From the NCBI GenBank assembly GCA_025765595.1, contig JAIVFH010000011.1:62001-126000 (forward strand): a DNA stretch of 64,000 bases. The letters run 5' to 3'. Shown here piece by piece: positions 42,310 to 55,276 of this stretch; the stretch's first letter is position 1, and every line of letters starts with the position of its first letter. A program made the translations under genes and the position numbers. Under the pieces are notes generated by a model. It saw only the letters and a program-made list of their open reading frames with translations. It ran no database searches and was not told where the DNA came from. This DNA comes from Obelidium mucronatum (Eukaryota; Chytridiomycota; Chytridiomycetes; Chytridiales; Chytriomycetaceae).

Positions 42310-42540
42310 GCTCAGCCTCGACAAGCGATGCCTCAATTGCACTGGAGTATCCGGGCCCTACCAACGCCTCGAGAAATTCAACCCGGCGCTCCAAACGAGC
42401 ACAATAATTCAGGAGAAATTATTACCAATTTCTTTCAGCAACAGAAGCCTCCATCGCGCTGGAGTGTCCGGCTACCAACGCCTCGAGAAATTCAACCCGG
42501 CGCTCCAAACGAGCACAATAATTCAGGAGAAATTATCACC
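42310..42540. repeat. 114-base tandem duplication inside the damaged copy
   Basis: CCAACGCCTCGAGAAATTCA occurs at 42361 and again at 42475, with long identical flanks (for example AACCCGGCGCTCCAAACGAG and ACAATAATTCAGGAGAAATT). The two units are nearly identical, so the duplication is recent. Confidence 0.85.
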
Positions 42541-42650
42541 GATTTTCTTGGTCCTTCACTGGTTGAGGCTTCCAAGCGGGCGCAGGCGCCACTGGGGTTG
42601 GGGCTGAACGAATGCTGTTCCGGAGCGGGAGCGGGATTCCTAAGAAATTT

Positions 42651-43264
42651 TTGTAACAGATTGACAGGGGGCTGTTCCGGGTTTTGGTCCCCCAACAATG
42701 GCAACATAGGATCTGTGGTCAAAGGCTGAGTAACAGTCTCCTTCCTTGCCAGTAAAATAAAAAAAAGTACCAAGGTAGTGGCACAGTCAAGGAATAGCAG
42801 TCAAGTAAAACACAGAAAGGCTTGTTATACAATGGCAAGGGTGCCTGCATAAAGAATTAGAAGTTGGCGGAAGGTTGTCAGGGGGGTTTTGAAGCGGGGG
42901 GTTGGAGCTCAGGGAGTGGAGAATTTATAGAAGAGTGAGAGGAGATGTTGGCTTTTGAAAAAAATATGCTGTCCTATAATCAGGGGTTTTAGATTCCCAA
43001 ATGTTTTATTTGCATGTTTTATTTGTATTCAATGTTGGAGAGAGTCCAATTTTTCACCTGGATTCAATACCACCGCCAATTCAGAGGCTTGGCCCTACAT
43101 TTTGGGAAAATAAAATCATGTGACTCTTTTTCTCTCTCTTTTTCTGTTTGGTCGGTCTTGGTACTCGCTCTGACGACACTGTCACTCCTCTCTCTCTTGC
43201 CTCTCAGGCTACACTATACATTTCATAAAAAAAAAACTCTATAGATATCTTGGAAAAACTTATT
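42651..43264. other. Intergenic, no gene recognised
   Basis: This is the 3' flank of the HROB-like gene. A TCTCTC/TTTCTC-rich stretch lies near 43125-43205. No supported ORF or RNA gene. Confidence 0.4.
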
Positions 43265-45396
43265 CTATTGCGCAAATCGCACCCCTCGATCAGAAAAGAC
43301 TGCATGAACATTTCGACTCGTTACATTCACATACACACCACCTTCTCCATCCACACTGAAGACTGATATCTATGAGAAAAAAGACAAAGAGATAAAGAGA
43401 GGAGAAAAAGTCAAAAGTTAAAACCATTTTGGTACAAAAACGAATCCACACTATAAAAGAATAAATACAAACATTCTTCAAATGCAAAACACTTCCAGCG
43501 GAAACACAAGATGCTTCCTCCGCCTCCTGCCCTCCTCGTTGCTGTTGTTGCTGTTGTCGGATCATATCGTGTTGTTCTTGTTGTTGCTGAGACTCAAACA
43601 GATCAAACACTGATCCATGTATATTTCCTCGAAGCTCGCCAAACGGATCTAGAAACACAACTGACGCGTCGTGTTCAGTTTGTTTGAGGTCTTTGATGAG
43701 GACAACTAGATCGGGGATTTTGTTTTTCACTTGTGTAATGTAGGTTGGAGTGATTTTGTCGATTGTAGGGAAGGAATCTTTTTTTTTTCGGTGGTGTGAG
43801 ATAACGACGATTACCAAAAAAAAAATAGTAATAACAAGACTCACCATATCCCCTGACGCATTGCTTCATTCGAACCCATGGTAGTTTTGTAAAGTCGGAA
43901 TTGTTTTGGTTCGTCGTTGTCGGCGGTAGACCATCAAATAAATTGGAATTTCGCTGCCCCGAAATGGAAGAATTATCGCCATCCACCAAGCCATATCGTG
44001 CCTTCTTATTTGAATCGGCATTTGAAGAAGAAGAAGAAGAGGGCGTAAAGGTTGGTCCAGTACCTTGCTGCAACTCCTGGTTTAACCGACTTGGTGAAGT
44101 GAACTAATTTTACTCAATTAACCAAAAAACGGTAGTAAAAATGGGGAGTTGGTGTACTCCTACTTGTGGTAGTTCTCCAGCTGGACCTGGAAGTCTTTTG
44201 CCTGGCTTTTTGACTGCTGTGATGGGTTCATTTGCTTGTTGCAGTTCCTGTTGCATGGCCTCCGCAAGGAGAACATCGTCTGAATCACTGAATAACCCGT
44301 CTTCGGCTGAGTCTTGATTATTGATTGGAGTTTGAATATTCCTTATGGGTTGTGATGGTATTGATGCGGGCAGGTGAGTACTCGTCAGGGTTGGTGTTGA
44401 GACCGCTGGAGTGAAATTCCGAACATTAGCTCCCGGTCCTGGTTGATTGATTTTAAGTGGAAGAGAGCTATTTGATGTTATCGGAGGAGTTGGTGTTCTT
44501 TGCGGTGGTTGTGGTGGTTGGAACTGAAACTTCAGCAGTTTGCTTTTTGTGTCGAGTGGTTTTGTTGAATTGATGGATTTGGACGGCGAGGCTACTTTGA
44601 TGGATTCTGAATGCGGAACTTCCGGAGAAATCGGTTTGGGTATTGGCTGCTGTTTGTGTATTGATTGCGGCTGTGGTTGAGTGGAATAGTTGTTGTAAAC
44701 GCGAGGAGTTTGATGTATTTGTCGTTGTTGTTGACTTTGATGTGTTTGCTGTTTCTGTTGACTTTGATGTATTTGCTGTTCCTGTTGACTTTGATTCACG
44801 GCAGGGCCATTATTCTGTTGATGTGGAATGGTGTGCAGGTTGTTGTATTGCTGTGGGTTGAATGGAGATATCGCCGCGTGGTTTTGCCGCAGTGGATTTT
44901 GCGCAATGTGAGTTTGCGCTTTCGCCCGACTGACAGCGCCCAGATTTGCAAACAGCTTCTTTGTTGTAGTTGTTGTTGTTGTTGCAGGTGCGGCTGTTTG
45001 CGACAGCGCGTCAATGTCCAGACCCAGCAGCGACGCATCGTCGACGCAGCCGAATTCGTCATCATCGTCATCGCCAATGTCTTTGTTGGTGTTGGTGTTG
45101 GTGCTGCTGGCTGTGTTTGAGTTGGCGGCAGTCGCGCTGTTTGCGCTGCTGCGGGCGCTGGCGGCCGGCGTCGCTGCCGCCGCCGGCGTGGCTTGCGCGC
45201 GTGCGTCCGGACGCGGTGCTTGGGCTCCTAGCAGGGCTCCTTGGGCTCCTAGGGCGTTTTGCCCGGCAGGAGCCGCCAGCTGCGCAGGCGTCGACGCCGT
45301 CTTGTTGCGCAGGCCCTGGCAGCGGACACAAAGAAGGAGAAGTGTTTAATTGTTTAGCGGCGGGCGAGCGACAGAGAGGGGCTCTACCTTGAACAT
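43265..45396 (-). CDS. HROB: HROB-like homologous recombination OB-fold protein
   Basis: In animals HROB recruits the MCM8-MCM9 helicase for homologous recombination and crosslink repair. Five exons (45388-45396, 44164-45315, 43845-44103, 43473-43777, 43265-43369) give 609 residues. The C-terminal OB-fold/DUF4539-type domain reads IPDLVVLIKDLKQTEHDAS, VVFLDPFGELRGNIHGSVF, SAGSVLHLKN and YVNVTSRNVHAVF, parallel to the animal domain. GKRLPGPAGELPQ upstream matches a conserved HROB motif. The N-terminal half is Ala-rich, then Gln- and Pro-rich, and GC content is high at 45,120-45,315. The 9-base first exon (Met-Phe-Lys) is a proposal; the true start may differ. Divergent from the giant gene by 344 bases. 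Confidence 0.8.
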
Positions 45397-45740
45397 TCGA
45401 TGATGTGTGGTGGAAAATAAAATACAAGATCATCCACAGCGACGCGTTTGCCGAAACAACAACCAGCAGTAATTATAAGAATTAAACAACTACTGGATAA
45501 ACAGGAGGCAGAGCAGTCCAAGCGAGTCACGTGACAGAGATTGTCGCGTTGAGATTGCCCAAAATGTGACAATTTGGAGGGAAAAAGAATAGTCCAAATC
45601 CCACCCTCGCTTTCAGCCAACTGCCGATCAAAACGCCATCGTCAAACACCTGGAAGCTTCAAAAACACGTTTAAAAACCCCCCATCCTTATAGACATAGA
45701 CGCTCACTGCAGCATCAACAAAAACATAGACGGCTCAACA
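45397..45740. promoter_or_regulatory. Divergent promoter region, HROB-like and surface-protein genes
   Basis: This is 344 bases between two divergent start codons. No ORF is supported. A CACGTGAC element at 45528-45535 resembles an E-box/CDE1 site, but its function is untested. Confidence 0.35.
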
Positions 45741-48700
45741 ATGAAAAGTAGGGCAGACTTTGAAGAAAGAGAGCCCCTGTTGTCGCAAGATCAAGGCGGC
45801 CATGATCGGCATCAAAGCCCTCCTGTCGCAACGACAAAGTGTACGGATATCAAAACAACGAAGAAATGTGTGTTTGCGTCAAAGTTATCGTTGGCTGCTC
45901 TTGGAATGATTGTCGTTGCAACTGCCCTGTGTTTTATTTCGGATTCCAACGGAACTCCCCTCAAATATCATGTAATCCCTTGCAATAGATATCTTTATCT
46001 TAATACTAAATTCTTTTTATCATCGTTCAGCTATTAAATTACTATGACACGCTATTTGGTGGTAGGGATTTTCATAACTCGGATTTCGATCGGAAATTAA
46101 CGCGTCTTGTTTCACAGGTTATGGAAGCGATAACCCCACGTTTGCTTGCTCTGGACACGGAGTAAAAGTATATGGGGATAAATGTCTATGTGACCTTGGA
46201 TATATTGGCAATGATTGTTCAAATCAAAGCCCGAAAAGTAAATTGTTTTTACTTTCAGATGTTCTCCTTGAAAAAGACACGCTTTACTTAACGGCAACAA
46301 TAGATATTGATACACCTAAGCCCGAAACAATATGTCTTGTAATAGATACTTTTGGTTCACTTGGGTCATCAATAGATGGTCTTGGCCAGGCCAACTCAGA
46401 ACTGGCTCTTTCCCTGGCGAAAGCCGGATACTCTGTTACTATTCTATATATCGGTCAGCAAAATCCTCAATTCCCATCAGTCGCAAATACGTATGCCAAC
46501 AAAGGTGTCTTTGTCACGAGGTTAGCCCCGCATTCCAACCTGCCCACTTTTTGAAGTGTAATCTAATCTTACTATTAAATGCTTCATAGGTTACCGCAAA
46601 CTGGTTTAGATTACGGCGACAATCAAATCGAATCTACCTCTTACTCCGTCTATCAGTTCATTCTCCAATCAGCTTCCAAGTTCAGTCATGTGTACTTCTC
46701 ATCTTCAACCGGATCAGGGTACTACACACTCTTGGCTCAGTCTCAGGGACTTCTTTGCTCAAACACGGTCTTTATTAATGGAATGGACACGCTTCCCGTT
46801 GAAATCAACGCAAGAATTAACTCTGGTGATGCCGACGTGATGGTTACTGATAAAACCGACCTTAAGCTAGATTACTTTATGAAAAAGTCGGCTGAACTGG
46901 CGGTGAGTTTTTAAAGGAGAAAAAAATGAATTTTTGGTTTTTTGCTCATTGGATTATTTCTTTTCGTTTTAGGATATCAATGTCCTTTCATCCAACGCAA
47001 TCTTCAATGAAATCCTAGCCGCCAACTGGGCCATCAACAAGGAAAACACACACGTCCTCAACAAACCCGCACCAAAGTACTCCCTAACAAAGGCCACTTC
47101 CGAATCTGTCCAAGAGCTCGTGTTTGTTGGATCAATGACAAACGCGGGTGGTCTCAAGGTCTTCTGCGACGCGATTGATTCCCTGATACAAGAAATCCAG
47201 GCTGAAAAAATCAAAATCACGTTTGTTGGGTCTTCTGGTAGGATCAACGATATGAAGTCTGAAGAATACATTGAACTGCGCTCCCTGAACTGGGACGCGT
47301 TTGAAGTTGCATGGAGTATTCGTGTTGTTGATGATTTGGAGGAAATTGCAAAGTACGCCAGTGGTAAAGGTCGTTTGGCGGTCTACCCGGCCTTGAATGA
47401 CCCTGTTGGAACTCTTGCACAAACTTTGATTCAATCCAAGATTCCAATTGTTTTATCTGGTAATAGTGCTGCTAAGGAAATTCTTGCTGCCTCTGATAAA
47501 TTGAGTATTGTTGTTGATGCTGATGGTGTCAGCTTTGCTGCAAAAATCAAAACCATCTTGAACACTGGTAGGAGGAATATCTGTGCAAAAAAAAATTTCG
47601 TTGCTGATATTAGTTTTTTTTTTAGATGTTGCGCCATATGCAAAAACCGTGTCTGTTGTCACCGCCTCCAAATGGATGGAATTGCTTGAAACCAAGACTC
47701 CCAAGACCTGCAACAACGCGTACAGCAAACTCTCAGAACAACCACTCGTTTCTGTGGTTTTGGTCCACCACAACCGCCACCACCTCCTCAAGCAAGCCAT
47801 CGCTGCTTTGGACGCTCAAACTTACAAGAATTTTGAAGTGATCGTTGTCGACGACGGTTCAACTGACCCCATGTCGCTCGCCTACATTCGCGAACTCTCG
47901 TGGAAATGGTGGGAAACCAAGGGATGGAAAGTTCTCTTTGAAACAAACAGATACCTTGGTGCTGCTCGTAACACTGGTGCCAGGGCTGCCGCTGGAAAAT
48001 ACGTTGTCTTCCTTGATGACGATGACTACTCCAAACCACACCACATTGAGACCTTGATTAAAGTCGCCATCAACACTGACGCCGACATTGTTACTGGTGG
48101 ACACGACGTGTTCAACGGCCGCCAAAGGCCCAGCTCCGGAATCTCCAACTCCCGCTTCATCCCAGCGGGACCCGCCCCACTTGTGGGAATGCTGCAAAAT
48201 GTTTTTGGAGACTCTGCCATGATGGTCCGTCGTGATTACTTTATTGACTTGGGAGGTTTCAGTGAAGACTTTGGGGTTGGTTTCGAAGACTACGAGTTCC
48301 TCGCGAGAGCCGCCATCAAAGGACACAACCTGCAGTCTGTTCCCGAATCTCTTCACTGGTACCGTCACCACGGAAAGACCATGTCTACAACTACGAACCT
48401 CAAGACCAACCAACTCCGTATGCTGCGTCCATACATTGAAGCAAACCCAACCGCATCCGCGTCCCAAAGAGCAGTCTTTGAACAAGTTCAAAAAGAATTT
48501 TTCGAAAAGTATGGTGTTTCATTCAACGAGAACCCCTTCGCAAGAAGAGACAACAGCACCGTCGTTCCAGTTACGCCATTGAACCCATACGTGGTATACT
48601 GTGACGCTTTTACGGATTCCACTGGTTCTTCTGCGATTGTTGTTACTGAACAACCAGTATGGGTCAACAGTGTCAAATCTGCTTGTTGGAATATGGGAGC

Positions 48701-51700
48701 AAACTCTGCACCGGTTTCAAGCAATGCAAACGCTGTCAATGTGAACCAGGCTATTCAGCCAATTTACCCGGATGGATCAACTGCTGGATACCCTATTGTT
48801 TTGACCATGCCTTGTGCGAGTCAGTACTCTGATGTTTGGAATGTTATTCAAGTTATTGTTGCCCAGAACACTCCTTACAACAAGGTTCGTGATTCTCTGT
48901 TTAATTTCCAGTCTTTTTATTTTGTTAAATTTGGTTTTACTTTTTTTATGATAGTACCGAACATTCAATGCTTCAATGACTACTGGTGCGCCTTCATATG
49001 GTTACTACAACCGCCCTCTCGTTCCACCAGGAACAACTGTTGATGCTTCATACTCTTCAAATCCTCCAAAAGTACAACCAGCATGGAGCAAGTAAGTCTA
49101 TTTACTTTTATAAAATATTTTAAAGTCGAGATTTCTAATCAAATATTCCCCCAGTGGTGGCGCCGTTTACTTCATCGACTTTGGATTGATTAGCGTTGCA
49201 AATGCTTGGGACAATGTGGTTTCCGCTGGTAAAATTGTTGACGTTTCAGGTGCAGGTCCAGTTGCTAGTGATGCTTCTTCTGTTTCAACTGGCTTCTATT
49301 CGTAAGTGACAACAAAAAAAAATATTTGACCTCTTTTTGAAAAAACATGGTTTTGATTTGTTACTCTTTCCCCCCAGACTTGCCCGTGTCAACACCGCCG
49401 GAATTCCTCGCTACCAAACTGGAGACTACCGTGCGATTGAGCAGCTCACGCACCCATACGTCCCAACTCCAGTTCTTAACGCCAAAGCTTCAAATGTTCC
49501 TATGGTCTTGAATTGTCCATTTGTTGCTTCTGAAAATGTGCAGACCCTGCCCAACTCCCACAAGACGTATTTGTTTGGTTTGGAGCCTGAAATTGCACCC
49601 AAAACCGCCGGCGTGACTGTTGTCTTGTGGGGAATGTCCTTCACTTCGTCCTCGACTGTGTACTTGAATGGACTTGCCCACACTGGAAAAGTTAACCTCA
49701 TCAGCAACCAATACTTGTCCATTGTTGTTGATTTCACTCAATTTTCTGGAGCTACTGGAACAGTTACAATTTACGTTGATGACTCGATCCCGTATGTTGT
49801 AAGATATTACGAAACACCAGCCATTGTGTCTGCGGTTACTGCAGGGTCTACTTTGTACACCAAAGCTGAAGGCCAGACCCTCAAAATTACTGGTCAGAAT
49901 CTTCCTCAACTTTCTGGTGGTTTCTGCGTCTTCAACACAACCGCCAACGGAATTGCTACACCACTTACCGTCACCAGTGCCACTACAGCCCAATGCTCTC
50001 TCCCTTACCTTGAAACCAGCGGAGTTTACACTGTTGGTGTAGCCATGTCAGCATCAAAGTACAACGTCCCACAATTGGGTTTGGTTCAAGGGAACTTCTA
50101 CACATTCCCACTGCTAGCAGGTGGTGGCGGTGTCACAGTCTACGCAAAAGGACCAAAAGCCGTCGCAGCCCAATTCTCCAATAACGGAGCCAGTATCTAC
50201 GTTGATGTCGATACCCCAGCATCCGTTATTGATGTCAACCAGTTTATCACCAACAAGAAAGTCATCTTTGTTGACTCTAGTATCCCAATGCCTTGTTCAT
50301 CCATCTTCCAAACAAGTTATGATGGAACTTCAACTCCACCAACTGGTAAACTTGGGAACAACCCCAACGACTGTCTTGTTCAACAGTTGACTGCTACAAG
50401 GTTCAAGATTCTTTTGCAGGCGCAGTTTGCAGCATATGACGCACAAGCTATTGTTCCATCAAACTTGATTAAAATCCTTGTTGGAAGTTTGTGGGCTACG
50501 AATCAGAGGCTTGTCGAGGTGTACGCTAGTAGCGCTGTCGTTGCTGGACCTGCAGTTGTGCCTGTGCCATCTGTGTCTATTGTTGCGCCTGCATTTGTAC
50601 CCAGATGTGAAGGAATTGCTGTTGCTTTGGATTTGACCGCATCATCCGGTTCAGCTGGTAGAAATTACACTGCTGGCTCGACATTGACTGTTGTATCGTC
50701 GGTTTCAATGGATCCAAACTCGCCGACTGGTCAGACTTTGAACAACTTCTTGGCCGCCTGCGTTGCAAATATCAACCTTCAAGGTGTCTGCCAAATTCCG
50801 TTGACTCTTCTTGGAACAAGCAGCAGTCCGTCGACTACATACACTTTCACTCTGACATTAAAGAACTACTTGGGAGGTGTTTCTTCCCAGTCTGCTGTTG
50901 TAACTGTTGGTGCCGACGCGACAACTCCATTTGTCACAATTGTTGGAGTTCCACAAACCAACGTAAAGGTCAACCAGGTTCAAGTTCTCAACGCTTTGGG
51001 AACGCCCAGTTGTGGTGTGTCTACTGCAATCAAGTACCAGTGGTCAGCTACTGGAGCGTCATGCCCAGGTCTTCAAGACACTCTTGTGTCTGGCGCTTCC
51101 GCTCAATTGGTCATCCCCGCGTTCACATTGAAGCCTCAAACTACTTGTGTACTCACTCTTAAAGTTCAATACGCTGGGCAATCAAGCTGGTTGAGTACGA
51201 CTACCACGTTCAACACTGCTACTGAAATTATTGGAGTGTCTGCTGGAAACTCGAGAACTCTTGGTGTTTCTCAAACCGTGGTTGTCGACGCTACTCTCTA
51301 CAGTGACTCCTTTAATGTTGGAACCGCAGGGCAATACAAGTGTGCTTGGACTTGCTTGAACTCACATGGATTCCTGTGCGCCTCATCTGTGACCAAACTG
51401 TTGAATGGATGCTCCTCGAATGTGTTGACAGGTCAAGTTACGCCTGACACATACTCGCTTAAGGTTTCAGTTCTCGACAGTCTTACGGGGGTGAGTGCAT
51501 CGAGCAAATACCCGGCAAAGTTGACTATTGGTGGTGTCGGAGTTCCAAGTGTGAAAATCACTTTGCCCAGTCAATCAACGTCGTCCTTTTCCAACAAATT
51601 TTCCTTGAATGCCGTTGTCGATCCAGCCACTGTTTCTTCGTTGGCAAACGTTAAATACTCCTGGAGTGCATGTAACGACGCAACCTACTCGTCGCTCAAC

Positions 51701-53558
51701 TTTACGAATGCCAACAACTTCTTGACTGATACTTCCTCAGCTCAAGTTTTGAAGTTCAGTCCTGGGGCTTTGCTTGGAGACACCACTTACTGTGTTGGAG
51801 TTACTGTGCGAGATGGTGCAAGCACCGCCACGACTCAAATTACGTTTGAAACATATGAAACACCGTTTGGAGGATTCTGCTTCTTGCAAACCGCGTCCAT
51901 TAAGGCGCTCAATCAGCCACTTCAATACAGTTGTCCTTACTGGGCTGTGGACAGTTCGGCGCAGCCCTTGACCTACCAGTTTTACGTTCGGACAAATGCT
52001 AGCAACCCTTGGACACTTGTCGTCCCAACTGACAGATCTTCTTTGATGTCTTCTACATTTGTCACTGGACAATATCAAATCAAGGTTGTTGTCGCTGATG
52101 AATATGGATCCACTGCTTCTGGAGTTGCCAGCGCGTTTTCTGCGGCCGATAATAGCCAACTTTCTGCTGCAGCTGAAACTCTTCAGTGCTCCACCAAAGT
52201 TTGCGTCCAGTTACAACAGGCGCTTGCTACGTACAACCAGACTCAAAACAGTGTGGCAATGGCGCAAGCTATTGGTTCGGCCGCTTTGCTTGTTGACATC
52301 AAGTCTCCAGATTTTGTAACCATTCTTTCTCTCTTGAATCAATATTCGGACAATGTGTATGTTGACACAGCTGCTACCGGGCCATTCTTGGCAAGTGTAC
52401 TGCAAGTGATTGCTGGAGACGGATACAACATTCCATCTAGCGTTGTCCCACAGTTTTTCAAACTCGTCAAATCAGTCATCAAGCAAATCACAGAGAATGG
52501 TAAAAACGAGTACCCACCAAACTGCGTCGACACATTGTCTGCGGAATCAATGTTCCTTGTTCTTGACCAAACTTTGGGTTCACAAAAATCTCTTGGCTTG
52601 ACTGACGAACAAAGAGCCGAATGCCGTTTCCGTGTTCAACGAGGCAACAGATGAATTGTCAAAGTGCTTTGCCCGAAACAAGGCCGCACAAGAATACCCC
52701 TTCAGTTTCACGGCTGGATACTTGACTCGTCAAGTCGGAGTGTCATTCACCAGTATGGACGCTAAATACTGTACATTCAACGTTGCAGCGAACGCCGCCA
52801 CCACCAAGGACACCACTGTTTCGTACAGCTGTGGCTCAAAGTCTACCGGCGAGTACCCAAGAACCAGTTCAGACGACATTGGCGATCTCGATCTTGTCGT
52901 CCGGGATTTGACATTGCACTCAGGATCCGACGAATCAAACGTTCAAGTCAGCCTCACCGACTTTACATTGCCCTTGACTCCACTGATGCAATCTGTATAC
53001 GGACTGCAATCGTCCAAGTACTTGTGTGCGTTCTTCAACACAACTTTACATGCGTGGTCGACGAAGGGATGTACTTCGAATGGAATTGTTGATGGCGCCT
53101 TGTCATGCTCGTGTACCCACTTGACAGACTTTACTGCCGCCGTTTCTCCAAACGTTTCTTTTGGAGGTCTATCGGTCGGAGCGATTGTTGGATGCGTTAT
53201 TGGAGCCCTTGCGCTTGTCGTTGCTACTGCAGGAACAGTCAACCACTTTAGAAAACAACGTGAAGCTGAGCTTGGAGCCGCCAAAGGTAGCTTGCTGCCA
53301 ACAACGACACCCCCGCCGCTAGCGCCAGTACTGGATGCACCCGTTACGCAACCGACGCCTCTGTCGCAGGTGGTTGTCACTCAGAGCTTTAAACCGCCTC
53401 CTCCTGCTACACTTGTAGGAGCAGCTGCAGCTGGTGCTGCGGTTGCTGCCGCTGCTGCTGTTGCCGTCGTAGCAGCCGTTGTACCTGCTGGCCCCGCATT
53501 GCCAAGTTATTCAAAACCACCATCCTATGAATACCATATGCAACGGTCTGGGCGATGA
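45741..53558 (+). CDS. Giant surface protein: EGF-like, two glycosyltransferase-like domains, REJ and GPS
   Basis: Nine exons (45741-45971, 46031-46061, 46118-46520, 46590-46902, 46973-47567, 47626-48884, 48955-49091, 49155-49301, 49378-53558) encode about 2431 residues. Residues 53-75 are a signal anchor (LSLAALGMIVVATALCFI). An EGF-like CSGHGVKVYGDKCLC follows. Residues about 115-430 look like a GT-B (GT4-type) transferase. About 455-760 is a GT2 domain with PLVSVVLVHHNRHHLLKQAI, EVIVVDDGSTD, the DXD-bearing FLDDDDY and GFEDYEFLAR. A long beta-rich region has an IPT/TIG-like segment (EGQTLKITGQNLPQL) and a REJ-type region as in polycystin-1. Near the end is a GPS motif (CAFFNTTLHAWSTKGC, CSCTHLTDF), then a membrane helix (VGAIVGCVIGALALVVATAG) and a Pro/Ala-rich tail. 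One base near 52628 must be dropped to join the GPS part. Confidence 0.85.
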
Positions 53559-53887
53559 ACATAGTCTCTTATAAAAAAAAATCCACAGCAACATACCTCA
53601 TCACGTATATAATACTTCAAACAATTTTTTTTTTTCGCATTGTTTAGACTGGATCGCCATCTTTTTTTTTTAACTTTCTTGTCATAATTGCAAAACACTT
53701 CTCATTTTTTTTTATTATTAGTTTTTTTTAAGGTTATTTGATTTGGTTTTGGACTCTCCCCTTCTATTTATTTTTACTCAAAGGGTTAGTCGGAGGGACA
53801 AGTACGTAAAATAAAAGTAAATATTTGAAAAAAAAGAAGAACAAAAAAGGAAAGTGAATTTTTCGATTATAAGGATTTTATTAAGCA
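53559..53887. other. Shared 3' flank, no gene
   Basis: This AT-rich stretch between convergent stop codons has several runs of 8-10 T or A and likely polyadenylation sequence. No ORF is supported. Confidence 0.5.
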
Positions 53888-55153
53888 TCAGATGGTTTGT
53901 CGAAGAATAGCCTGTACGCCTGCCGCATCAGAAGCCGGAAACATCTGCCAAAAGCCAAAAATAGTTTTCAGAAAACAAACAATAACAATAAAAACGCGTA
54001 AAGATACCCTAAAAAAAAAAAAAAGATAATCACCTTTGCAACAAACTCAATAATCTCTGCTTCAGAATATTCAGCCTTTGCCCGTGCACCCCACACAAAC
54101 TCTTCACCACTACCAGCAGTCTGCTGCTGCTGCTGTTGACCCGCGTCGTCCGTCTTGTGCTTTTCCAGATATTCTTCCTTGACAAAGCTTGCAATCACGT
54201 CTTCAATTTTTCCAAATGTTGTGTGTAGTCGATTCTTGTTGATGCCAAGAACTTCCAAGTGTTTGTACAAGGAATCTAAAACAGAACAGAATGGATTAAA
54301 AAAACACAGGTTAGGGATTCGCAATAGAGCGCCTTTTTTTTTTATGATGGAGGTCCCCCCCACAATTTCATTTTTTTGATGGCTGGCTATATTAAGAAGG
54401 GACAGACAAACCAGAGTTGATTACGCGCTTCTCTGCAATCACCAAGCTCAAAACAACACACAAGAGCGTGGTTCGAGAAGCTCGTTCGGCTCCTCCATTG
54501 ATATCCGCATATCCCTGAAGGTGCTCTTTTGGGAGTATGTTTACGAGAATATACTCTTGACGGAGCGTGGCTTCCTTGGCTGGAAAGGGTCAAAATGACA
54601 ATGGAAAAAAAAAAAGTTTTAGTCAATTATTCGAATGTGTACTTGAAACTTGCTTTTTTTTTTTTTTTACCTTTTCCCTTGTCTTTCGTCCGCCCATTGG
54701 TCTTGGCATCCAACCGCACCATTTCCATCCCAAACAATTTCCGCAGCACTTTTTGGGCCTTTTCAAAGATGGAAGCATATGCTTTCGAGTGTTGCATTGT
54801 GAGGACTATATTTTGTTTAGTTTTTTTTTTTTTTTTAGTGTTTCCGTGCCTGTGGGGCCTCCTCATAAGCACCTTTCTTGATCAGATCTTCACGCTTAAT
54901 AGGAACGCGCTTGTGTTCTGATCCAAGCGCCATCCGGACAAAGCCTTTCACGAACCGGTCAGCGTCCTTTTTTTTTTTTCTCCCAGTTAGAGAGCCACAC
55001 GCTGTTTTCGTTTTTGAGATGGCTCACCCGCTTCTTGACGCTTCGAGAGACATATCCGTTAGATGTGTCAAGAGCCTTTGTTGTAAAGAGACCGATCTTG
55101 AGTGGTTGCTGTGAGGCTTCTGGTTCGCCGTCGTCACTCATTATTTCCATCAT
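53888..55153 (-). CDS. NSE3: NSE3/MAGE-family subunit of the SMC5-SMC6 complex
   Basis: Nse3 pairs with Nse1 and Nse4 in the SMC5/6 complex that resolves recombination intermediates. Six exons (55028-55153, 54873-54966, 54671-54805, 54412-54579, 54034-54275, 53888-53944) give 273 residues. MAGE homology is seen in ADRFVKGFVRMALGSEHKR, FEKAQKVLRKLFGMEMVRL, ERASRTTLLCVVLSLVIAE, LYKHLEVLGINK and, most characteristic, EEFVWGARAKAEYSEAEIIE followed by FVAK, the winged-helix WH-B signature. A Gln-rich insert precedes that block. Two ATGs occur at the start (55153, 55150) and a third at 55141; I took the first. Confidence 0.85.
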
Positions 55154-55276
55154 TTTTTTTTTAAAATGGTTCGGACATGAAATTGAATGTATACAGATGA
55201 ATAGAAAATAACATGTGTAAACATATTCCAAAATCTTTCATGTATAATTTACATTTTTTTTTTTTTTTTGGAATCT

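Larger units (their letters stand above)
41728..42650 (-). pseudogene. Damaged copy of the coiled-coil family, split by T runs
   Basis: 42227-42650 matches the 5' half of the ORF at 22726-23484 (MERRVEFLEALV, AERLREDNSQL and the QRYQG motif) but in shifting frames. 41728-41832 matches its interior (region coding FVKCANATADNFG in the intact copy). Between them about 120 bases of the gene are replaced by some 400 bases bounded by T runs of 31 (42196-42226) and 48 (41846-41893). Part of the 5' half is duplicated in tandem with a 114-base period. No protein of normal length can be made. Confidence 0.6.
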
